Notes under the pieces: generated by a model | What the model was told of the DNA's origin: nothing | What the model saw: the letters and a program-made list of their open reading frames with translations, nothing else | Databases searched by the model: none | Program-made: the position numbers and the translations under genes | In this document: positions 1-5,232 of the stretch, in pieces | How the letters are laid out: every line of letters begins with the position of its first letter | Numbering within the stretch: the first letter of the stretch is position 1 | From: Deltaproteobacteria bacterium | GTDB taxonomy: Bacteria > Desulfobacterota > GWC2-55-46 | Direction of reading: 5' to 3' | NCBI GenBank assembly: GCA_016234955.1 | Contig: JACRNN010000295.1 | Coordinates: forward strand, 1 to 6,041 | Length of the DNA stretch: 6,041 nucleotides

Positions 1-1
1 C

Positions 2-625
2 ACCCTTATCACCTCGGATGAGGCCGGGATAATGATAACCGTGACGGACCTCCTCCTTAACGGGGCCGGCCTCGGCGGGCTTGAGCCGTTCGCCGTGGAG
101 CTCGGCAAGGCGCTCGCCAACAAGATAGACACGGACATGCTATCGGCGGCATCGAGCTTAACCAACTCGGTGGGGACCTCCGGCTCCAATATGACGGAGG
201 CCAATTTCCTTTCGGCTATCTACACGCTTGAGCTCGGGAACGCCAAAGGGCCGTTCGTAGCCGTTTTGCACCCGTACCAGGTGAGCAATCTGAGGTCGGC
301 CATCGCGGCCACTACCGGGGCGGTGTGGGGAGGGCCCTCGGCGCCGGCCCTTGACCTGGGGTCTCTCGGCACGCTCTACGGCGTGGACGTGGTGCAGTCC
401 TCTAACTGCGCGTCGGTAAACGTAAACGTGGACAGGCAGGGCGTGATGATGCCGCTGGGCAACCAGTCCGGCCTCGCGTACGTCCTCAAGTCAAGCGCCA
501 AGACGGAGTTGCAGAGGGATGCGTCCCTGAGGGCTACGGAAGTAGTGGTGACCGCCGTGTACGGCTACGGGTGCGTCAATACCGCGGCAAACGGCGGAGT
601 GAAGATAATAACCAAGCACGAGTAA
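2..625 (+). CDS. Major capsid protein, C-terminal part (5' end outside window)
   Basis: The reading frame is open from the first bases of the window, so the ATG at 32 is probably an internal methionine and the gene begins upstream. About 207 residues are present. The segment around ELGKALANKIDTDML, followed by a line of the type GPFVAVLHPYQVSNLR and later VDVVQSSN, resembles the core and C-terminal part of P22-coat/N4-gp56-like major capsid proteins with the HK97 fold. In that family the helix with an Asp-rich 'KIDTDML' stretch belongs to the spine and the 'VLHPYQ' strand to the A-domain. The role would be to form the icosahedral shell. The protein ends in a beta-rich tail (VVVTAVYGYG, then VKIITKHE). 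All four Arg codons in the fragment are AGG. A hairpin follows the stop directly. The family call rests on recognised sequence style, not on a search; the capsid role is fairly secure, the subfamily less so. Confidence 0.8.
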   Translation, partial: TLITSDEAGIMITVTDLLLNGAGLGGLEPFAVELGKALANKIDTDMLSAASSLTNSVGTSGSNMTEANFLSAIYTLELGNAKGPFVAVLHPYQVSNLRSAIAATTGAVWGGPSAPALDLGSLGTLYGVDVVQSSNCASVNVNVDRQGVMMPLGNQSGLAYVLKSSAKTELQRDASLRATEVVVTAVYGYGCVNTAANGGVKIITKHE

Positions 626-687
626 GAGGTGAAAGCGCTTCGGAAGGGGTTTGATCTAAAGAACCCCTTCCGGCCTTTTAAAACAGT
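626..687 (+). promoter_or_regulatory. Intercistronic leader with SD separated from the start codon by a hairpin
   Basis: A strong SD, GAGGTGA (626-632), sits directly after the capsid stop codon, but the next start codon is at 688. The 15 or so bases just before that ATG (ttttaaaacagt) contain no SD. A hairpin lies between the two. Its core is an 11-bp perfect stem (641-651 with 662-672). It can be extended by 637-638 with 673-674 and by 630-635 with 675-680 (one G-U pair), with small bulges. If the full stem forms, GAGG at 626-629 lies 7 bases from the ATG, which is normal SD spacing. A similar hairpin-bridged ribosome site is known for phage T4 gene 38. The pairing is read directly from the sequence; its use in translation is inference. 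Confidence 0.45.
641..679 (+). terminator. Possible Rho-independent terminator after the capsid gene
   Basis: Left arm CGGAAGGGGTT (641-651) and right arm AACCCCTTCCG (662-672) pair perfectly over 11 bp around a 10-base loop. The bases after the stem are gccTTTT (673-679), a short T-run that is offset by three bases and followed by four A residues. A terminator or partial terminator after a highly expressed capsid gene is common in phages and would lower expression of the genes downstream. The T-run is short, so efficiency is doubtful. The same hairpin may instead, or additionally, shape the ribosome site of the gene at 688. Confidence 0.55.
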
Positions 688-1164
688 ATGGCGATAACTG
701 TCAATTCATTTCTAAAGCGCGGCTATGTGCCGCTTGCATGCAACCGGTACGCCGGGGTCGCGTGGCGGGGAGAGTACCTCAAGGACTTCTGGATGTGGAA
801 CAGGCAGTACGCCGAATATGGCGGCGGCGTCAAACACATACAGACGATAAAGGTGACGGACCTCAAAGAAGCCGCGCTCAGGTACTGGAGGGACGGCTGG
901 GTCCCGCTAAAGCCGGTGGATGAGGGCCTTTTACGTATGATGGAGAAGGCGTTGAGGGGGCACAGGGGGCTTAAAAAAAATGGGGTGAAGTTCCCGGACA
1001 ATGAATTTTTAAAAATGCCGGAGGAGATACCGGAAAAATATCTCGGCCCCGAGGTAAGAAGCCACCTGGGGATCAAGGACGTACAACCCCTAACGCTGAG
1101 ACGCGAAGACGAACTGAGCGGGGAGCCGCTGGAGGCGTACAAAAAGACGAGGGGCGGATATTAG
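688..1164 (+). CDS. Phage protein of unknown function, 158 aa, directly after the capsid gene
   Basis: I do not recognise this family. The frame has a TAA stop at 679-681, nine bases before the ATG at 688, so 688 is the most upstream standard start. The protein begins MAITVNSFLKRGYVPLACNR and continues with an aromatic-rich stretch (W26, W35, W37 with nearby Tyr residues), then a lysine/arginine-rich and proline-rich second half. There is no signal peptide or membrane segment, so it should be cytoplasmic or virion-bound. Codon texture and length indicate a real gene; the reverse-strand frame over the same DNA is a shadow. Its place between the capsid gene and a tail-completion gene suggests a head or head-tail connector accessory role, which is inference only. 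Its stop codon overlaps the next start by one base (TAGTG). Confidence 0.75.
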   Translation: MAITVNSFLKRGYVPLACNRYAGVAWRGEYLKDFWMWNRQYAEYGGGVKHIQTIKVTDLKEAALRYWRDGWVPLKPVDEGLLRMMEKALRGHRGLKKNGVKFPDNEFLKMPEEIPEKYLGPEVRSHLGIKDVQPLTLRREDELSGEPLEAYKKTRGGY

Positions 1165-1445
1165 TGGAAAAGACGGAGAAGACCGGAAAGTGGTTCTACA
1201 CCGGCCATTGCATGGAGGACGGCAAGACGCCGATAACGGTATGCGCTCACAACGAATCGCAGGAGCGCAGGCGCCTCCTCGAAGGCTTCAAGCCGGTAGA
1301 GGATATTGAAGGCAAAGGACAAGGGCCCGGGAAAAAGACGGTCAGGAGAAGAGGCGGTAATGAGAATGAGAGAGAACGAAGCCGTAGAAAGGGTCGTGGC
1401 GCGGGTCTACATGGACCGCCTCATGAAGACGGGAAGGCTTCCTGA
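1164..1445 (+). CDS. Small basic protein of unknown function (93 aa), possibly frameshifted into the next frame
   Basis: It starts at a GTG that overlaps the previous TAG by one base, with GAGGGG (1149-1154) and GGCGG just upstream as an SD. The first ~50 residues look like a genuine small domain: an aromatic start (GKWFYTGH), Cys16 and Cys27 flanking MEDGKTPITV, then a charged helix (ESQERRRLLEGF). From about residue 60 onward the composition becomes Arg/Gly-rich and resembles out-of-frame translation, whereas the frame one base over reads as a normal charged helical protein. The last ~85 bases overlap the gene at 1360. Either these are two overlapping genes, or a single ~118-residue protein is split by a frameshift (natural or an assembly error). 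Function unknown. Confidence refers to the N-terminal part being coding. Confidence 0.6.
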   Translation: MEKTEKTGKWFYTGHCMEDGKTPITVCAHNESQERRRLLEGFKPVEDIEGKGQGPGKKTVRRRGGNENERERSRRKGRGAGLHGPPHEDGKAS

Positions 1446-1521
1446 TGGGCGGGAGACCAGGGAGATTGAAAAAAAGGTCAAAGAGGCCGCCGCAGCAGAG
1501 GACAGGAAGAGACAAAAATGA
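1360..1521 (+). CDS. Small charged helical protein of unknown function (53 aa)
   Basis: The frame is also open upstream to a TTG at 1306, but the ATG at 1360 has the better ribosome site: GAGG at 1351-1354 with 5-base spacing, and AGGAG at 1344-1348. A second ATG at 1366 is an alternative start. The protein, starting MRMRENEAVERVVARVYMDRLM, is strongly helical and rich in Glu, Lys and Arg, and ends with an Ala/Glu/Lys helix (KKVKEAAAAEDRKRQK). It lacks Cys and any membrane segment. Its TGA overlaps the ATG of the following gene (ATGA, 1518-1521), which indicates translational coupling. It may be an independent small virion or assembly protein, or the C-terminal half of the product begun at 1164. 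No family recognised. Confidence 0.6.
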   Translation: MRMRENEAVERVVARVYMDRLMKTGRLPDGRETREIEKKVKEAAAAEDRKRQK

Positions 1522-1991
1522 GCTTTAGCGCCGATATTGAAGGACTCGATCGATTCAAAGCCTCTATGGAGGGCTTCAGAGAGGCCTTCTTTGACGACAC
1601 GGCGCTTCTGGATATCGCCGGAGAGGCCAGGGACAGGGTCCTTGTAAGGACAGACGCCGGCAAGGACATATACGGAGCTGAGTTTACGCCCTACTCCAGA
1701 AGATATCGGAAAATGAAGGAGAACAGTGGCATTGACGGGAGCGTGGTGGACCTCAAGCTCACAGGCCGGATGCTCTCGGATATCTCTTTCAGCTCAGAGG
1801 GAGGGGAAGCCGCGGTCTTCTTTAAGAGCGCGGAGAGCGAGGCAAAGGCCGCTTACCATAATGGAGAAGATACTGGCGATAGCATGCCGCAACGCGCCTT
1901 TTTCGGATTGAGCGGCGAAGACAAGGATTATTTAGAGGGTCTATTTAACGAATACGCCGGCAGGATCATAAAAGAAACGAATAAAGGATAG
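1518..1991 (+). CDS. Virion morphogenesis / tail completion protein (P2 gpS / Mu gpG-like)
   Basis: The start overlaps the upstream stop by four bases (ATGA). The 157-residue protein shows the pattern I associate with the Phage_tail_S / virion morphogenesis family. It has an N-terminal helical part (residues 1-42), then RTDAGKDIYGAEFTPYSRRY (44-63), VDLKLTGRMLSDI (77-89), a beta strand (AAVFF, 98-102), AAYHNGED (111-118), and the late motif MPQRAFFGLS (123-132) followed by a C-terminal helix. Family members act at the head-tail joint or tail terminus during assembly, and the length is typical. The family is usually found in contractile or long-tailed phages, a hint about tail type but not proof. 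Its 3' end is 12 bases from the next start. The gene assignment is by motif memory; a profile search would settle it. Confidence 0.75.
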   Translation: MSFSADIEGLDRFKASMEGFREAFFDDTALLDIAGEARDRVLVRTDAGKDIYGAEFTPYSRRYRKMKENSGIDGSVVDLKLTGRMLSDISFSSEGGEAAVFFKSAESEAKAAYHNGEDTGDSMPQRAFFGLSGEDKDYLEGLFNEYAGRIIKETNKG

Positions 1992-2003
1992 AGAGGTCAT
2001 ACC

Positions 2004-3983
2004 ATGGCGGCGTTTACATCGACAATATCCGGCAACTGGAACGACGGCGCGACGTGGGGGCTCACTTCCCCCGGTGTCAAGGGCACGGACTGGCCCGGCC
2101 TCGCGGGAGATACCGCCACGGTCGCGGCGACGCATACGGTAACCTACAATGTGTCCGAGACGAACCAGTTAGGGGCCGTCACGGTAAACGGCCTCCTCTC
2201 TTTCGCCACGAACGCGAACACGCTCCTGACCCTCGGCCACGTCGACCTGACCGTCGGCTCCACCGGGGAGCTTCGCATAGGCACGTCCGGCTCGCCGCTC
2301 CTCAAGACCTATACCGCCGAGATGGTATGGGCCACGACCGCCGACAACGCGAAGGGGCTTGTCATCACCAACGGCGGCCTCGTTACTCTCTACGGCGACC
2401 CGGCCTACTACGGAGCCAACGGATACAAGGCTCAACTCTCGGCGGACTGGACGGCAGGCCAGTCCTTCACCGTGACCGGGGACTATTCAGGCTGGAACGT
2501 GGGGGACGTCATCACCGTCCACAAGAACGCGCTTTATTCCTCCACGACCACCGACACGCAGATATTCACGATAGCCTCGGCTTCATACGCCGCCGGGGTT
2601 ACGACAATAACGATAAACGAGGCCGCGCCCGCCGTGACGTTCAAGCAGTACGGCCACGTCAACGACGTCTCCCGCAACGTGAAGCTCTCGAAATCCGGGG
2701 CGACTACGACGATGGGCGCATACAACACCAACAGGCCCATCATCACGGATAACACTCTCTCGACAAACACCAACAAGGTCAACATCTTAAACTGCCTCGT
2801 AACCGGCTTTTATTCCTACACCTACACGGGGAGCGGAGGGTTCAACGCCAACTTCATGGACTGCGTATGGCGGCACGGCGCGGCCTTTATGTACGGCGGC
2901 GGATATGTCACGAACCTTACATGGTCCGGGCTTTTCTATTCCAATGGCGGCGTGAGCGGGAGCGGATTTTCGTATTACGGCGTCAATTGCACCATCAGCG
3001 GGGACATCTACGCGAACGGAGCCACTTATATCTTCAACCTCCCGACGGACTTCACATGCTCCGCCGATATCTACGGCAACAGCGGGACTGTGATAAACAC
3101 GGGCTCGAACTGTACTTTCTCAGGGAATTTCTTTTCAAACGGGACGGTGATGACTGGCGCGCCTGCGACCCATAATTTTTACGGTTCTTACATCTACGGA
3201 AACACCACGGCTGTAAATCAGGCTTCGTGCAATTTCAACGGATGCGCCATAGGCTACAAGACCGACGGGACGACCGTACTGAACAACACCACGGACGTGA
3301 ACATGAGCGCCGGCGCGAATTGGTATGAAGCGTACTTCAGGGGGTGCAAGATGCCCTCAAGCCTCACGATAGGCGGACGCAACACCGGAGGCCACGTCGG
3401 CTTCATCGGTTCGCAGGACCATAACCGCGTGGCCGGGGACGCCCGGAGCTATCAGGACTTCGCCGACCTCACAAGGGACACGGGGACGCTCAGGACGGGC
3501 GGGGCGGATAACTCAATCAAGATCGCGCCATTGTCCAACTGCACCAAGTGGAATCCCGTTTTTACCTATGACATCATCGAGCTTGACGTGCCTGCCTCGG
3601 CCCAGACCCGGACGGTCTACGTCGACACCTACGGATATTCCGTCTTGCCGGACGCGACCGAGCTGTATCTTGAAGCAGAATACATATCCAACGGCGCGAC
3701 CTACGCCCGGACGCTCGTCAAGTCAACGGACGTGGTCTCGGCCAACGGGACGTGGACGGCCCTGAACGTGTCCTTCACCCCGGCGGCTGTCGGGCAGGTA
3801 CGCCTGAGAATATACCTCAAGAAGTATCAGGCGTCCTCCGGGGTGTACGTCGACAACCGGATATACGGCACGAAGACCATCTACACCCACTGGCGGGACG
3901 GCAAGATACAGATAGACCAATCCGTCGCCGGAGGCGCGGGCGGTGTGTCGAGAGGCAGGCTATTAAACTCAGGAGGCTTCTGA
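2004..3983 (+). CDS. G8-domain-like / parallel beta-helix fibre, spike or decoration protein (659 aa)
   Basis: The start has GAGAGG (1991-1996) seven bases upstream. Residues ~8-110 fit the G8 domain pattern: SGNWNDGATW, then PGLAGDTATV, VNGLLSF, STGELRIGTSGSP. Residues ~148-232 continue as in animal CEMIP/TMEM2/fibrocystin proteins: WNVGDVITV, a beta-hairpin ending ITINEAAP, then HVNDVSRNVKLSKSG. Residues ~255-460 are a Gly/Asn/Tyr-rich set of short strands with repeating turns (GDIYANGA, ADIYGNSG, GNFFSNGT, GSYIYGNT), consistent with a right-handed parallel beta-helix. Residues ~505-625 look like a beta-sandwich (ELYLEAEYIS, then WTALNVSFTPA, VRLRIYLKKY, VYVDNRIYG), possibly carbohydrate-binding. 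No signal peptide is present, as expected for a virion protein. Likely role: an exposed appendage binding or degrading surface glycans. No catalytic residues can be assigned. Arg codons lean to CGN (11 of 18), unlike the flanking capsid and last genes. Confidence 0.8.
   Translation: MAAFTSTISGNWNDGATWGLTSPGVKGTDWPGLAGDTATVAATHTVTYNVSETNQLGAVTVNGLLSFATNANTLLTLGHVDLTVGSTGELRIGTSGSPLLKTYTAEMVWATTADNAKGLVITNGGLVTLYGDPAYYGANGYKAQLSADWTAGQSFTVTGDYSGWNVGDVITVHKNALYSSTTTDTQIFTIASASYAAGVTTITINEAAPAVTFKQYGHVNDVSRNVKLSKSGATTTMGAYNTNRPIITDNTLSTNTNKVNILNCLVTGFYSYTYTGSGGFNANFMDCVWRHGAAFMYGGGYVTNLTWSGLFYSNGGVSGSGFSYYGVNCTISGDIYANGATYIFNLPTDFTCSADIYGNSGTVINTGSNCTFSGNFFSNGTVMTGAPATHNFYGSYIYGNTTAVNQASCNFNGCAIGYKTDGTTVLNNTTDVNMSAGANWYEAYFRGCKMPSSLTIGGRNTGGHVGFIGSQDHNRVAGDARSYQDFADLTRDTGTLRTGGADNSIKIAPLSNCTKWNPVFTYDIIELDVPASAQTRTVYVDTYGYSVLPDATELYLEAEYISNGATYARTLVKSTDVVSANGTWTALNVSFTPAAVGQVRLRIYLKKYQASSGVYVDNRIYGTKTIYTHWRDGKIQIDQSVAGGAGGVSRGRLLNSGGF
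3971..3976 (+). promoter_or_regulatory. Consensus AGGAGG ribosome binding site inside the end of the preceding gene
   Basis: AGGAGG lies within the last codons of the G8-like gene (encoding part of SGGF), eight bases before the ATG at 3985. It is the only full six-base consensus SD that I noted in the window, so the following fibre-type gene is probably translated strongly and in step with its upstream neighbour. Confidence 0.8.
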
Positions 3984-3984
3984 A

Positions 3985-5031
3985 ATGAGAGAGATAAAAC
4001 AGAACGCGACCGCCAACGTCATGGTCTTCATGGCCGACTCGACAGACCATATAACCGGCAAGACCGGCCTGACGCTCGCGGTAACCGTATCGAAGGACGG
4101 CGCGGGCTTCGCCTCCATCACCCCGACGGTTACGGAGCGCGGCAACGGATGGTACAACGTGGCCCTCGCCACAGGCGACACCGGCACGGTAGGCGACCTC
4201 GTGGTGCGAAGCACGGCAACGGGGGCAGACCCCGGTGAGAGGACGCTGAACGTGGTGGCGAACGTGGAGGCGGACAGCTACGCTATCGTCAACCATGCCT
4301 CTTATGGCAACGCCCAGCTTGTGCGCTCCACCACCCCGGCGAATACCTTCGATGTGTCGGCCACCGGAGAGGCCGGGTTGGACTTCGCGAACATCAAACA
4401 GGCGACCGGAGCGACCACGCTTACCAATATCACCGTGCCGACGGTTACGACACTGACAGGCCATACACCTCAGACGGGAGACACATACGCGCTTGCAAAC
4501 GGAGCAAATGGATTCGCCAACATAAAGAGCGACAGCGGGACGCTTCTTACCCGTGTCCCCTCCGAGGTGGCGCAGAAGTCCCATCTGGTCAACGGCACGG
4601 GAAACATCACGCCTCCTACGAACGTCGGGCTATGGGACAGAGTGGACGCGGCGGTGACGACAAGGGCCTCGGCCACGGACTACACCACGGCACGGGCGGC
4701 GAAGATAGATAACCTCGACGCGACGGTATCGAGCAGATTGGCCGGGGCCTCCTATACCGCCCCCGACAATACAAATATCGGCCTCATAAAGGCCAAGACC
4801 GATAACCTCCCCGCGGACCCCGCGAGCAACACACAGGTCAACACGAGGCTTGCCACATCGGGCTATACGGCCCCGGACAACACCACCATAGGCTTCATCC
4901 AGAAGTGGATCCTCAACAAGCTCGTCGAGGGCCCGGCCAACACATGGAAGCTCTATGACGACGACAGCGCTACGGTACTCAAGACCTGGACGTGGGACCC
5001 CAACACCACCACGAGGAGTAAGGCCGTATGA
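3985..5031 (+). CDS. Phage fibre / baseplate-associated structural protein with repeats (348 aa)
   Basis: It begins one base after the previous TGA with AGGAGG upstream. Residues ~1-95 form a beta-rich N-terminal domain containing LTLAVTVSKDGAGFASI, then ERGNGWYNVALATGDTGTVGDLVV and TATGADP. This pattern recurs in many phage tail or fibre-associated proteins. Residues ~128-200 include two FANIK motifs (134-138 and 177-181) around a Thr-rich linker. Residues ~218-305 are helical or coiled repeats, with SRLAGASYTAPDNTNIGLI (250-268) recurring as TRLATSGYTAPDNTTIGFI (287-305), and IDNL/TDNL turns between. The last ~30 residues (WKLYDDDSATVLKTWTW) look like a small C-terminal beta cap. Low-complexity Thr/Ala/Asn content fits an extended, probably trimeric fibre. 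The exact location on the virion is unknown. The long reverse-strand frame over this gene is a shadow. Confidence 0.7.
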   Translation: MREIKQNATANVMVFMADSTDHITGKTGLTLAVTVSKDGAGFASITPTVTERGNGWYNVALATGDTGTVGDLVVRSTATGADPGERTLNVVANVEADSYAIVNHASYGNAQLVRSTTPANTFDVSATGEAGLDFANIKQATGATTLTNITVPTVTTLTGHTPQTGDTYALANGANGFANIKSDSGTLLTRVPSEVAQKSHLVNGTGNITPPTNVGLWDRVDAAVTTRASATDYTTARAAKIDNLDATVSSRLAGASYTAPDNTNIGLIKAKTDNLPADPASNTQVNTRLATSGYTAPDNTTIGFIQKWILNKLVEGPANTWKLYDDDSATVLKTWTWDPNTTTRSKAV

Positions 5032-5180
5032 GCATAGGCATCTATAAATGGGGATGGGGCGACGGGAGCGAGAACGTGGCCTTCTGGGGATGGATAGGAG
5101 GGGCCTCAGCCGCTGTTTACAGGAACGCCTTTGTCCCATCGATAGTCATGGACTCCAACAGGGTAAAGATAGTCAGATAG
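5028..5180 (+). CDS. Small Trp/Gly-rich protein of unknown function (50 aa)
   Basis: The ATG overlaps the fibre gene's TGA (ATGA, 5028-5031), and GAGGAG at 5013-5018 gives an SD with 9-base spacing. The 50-residue product begins MSIGIYKWGWGDGSENVAFW and ends DSNRVKIVR. It holds four Trp residues (8, 10, 20, 22). Residues 17-31 (VAFWGWIGGASAAVY) form one short hydrophobic stretch, marginal for a membrane segment. The coupled start, SD and sensible composition argue that it is real, while the forward frame that overlaps it (5048-5236) is Arg-rich and looks like a shadow. No family recognised. It could be a small virion accessory protein or chaperone for its neighbours; a membrane role is less likely. 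Confidence 0.65.
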   Translation: MSIGIYKWGWGDGSENVAFWGWIGGASAAVYRNAFVPSIVMDSNRVKIVR

Positions 5181-5207
5181 AGCGGCGCCAGGGCCTGCAG
5201 ATAGTCA
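5167..5207 (+). repeat. Short direct repeat AGATAGTCA flanking a stop codon
   Basis: AGATAGTCA occurs at 5167-5175, at the end of the 50-residue gene, and again at 5199-5207, in the gap before the next gene. The first copy encodes the C-terminal KIVR; the second would encode QIVK in another frame. The repeat may be chance or a remnant of a small duplication. Confidence 0.3.
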
Positions 5208-5232
5208 AGACACAAGAAAAGAGGCGATTGAA

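Noticed and set aside
32..34. ATG at 32 as the true start of the capsid gene
   Set aside because: The frame is open to the window edge with sensible residues upstream (TLITSDEAGI), and the remaining length is too short for a full capsid protein of this type.
723..1142. Reverse-strand open frame (139 codons)
   Set aside because: It is Ser/Pro-rich, antisense to the 158-residue gene, and against the direction of all other genes.
1164..1521. Tail assembly chaperone pair of the lambda G/GT type
   Set aside because: The shift needed is +1 or -2, not -1. No perfect XXXYYYZ slippery site is in frame, and no tail tube or tape measure gene flanks it.
2054..2752. Forward open frame of 232 codons inside the G8-like gene
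   Set aside because: It is extremely rich in Arg and His and lies wholly inside a well-supported gene in another frame.
3817..4584. Long reverse-strand open frame (255 codons)
   Set aside because: It is antisense to the end of the G8-like gene and the start of the fibre gene, is rich in Arg/Cys/His, and spans a gene junction. This is typical of shadow frames in GC-rich DNA.
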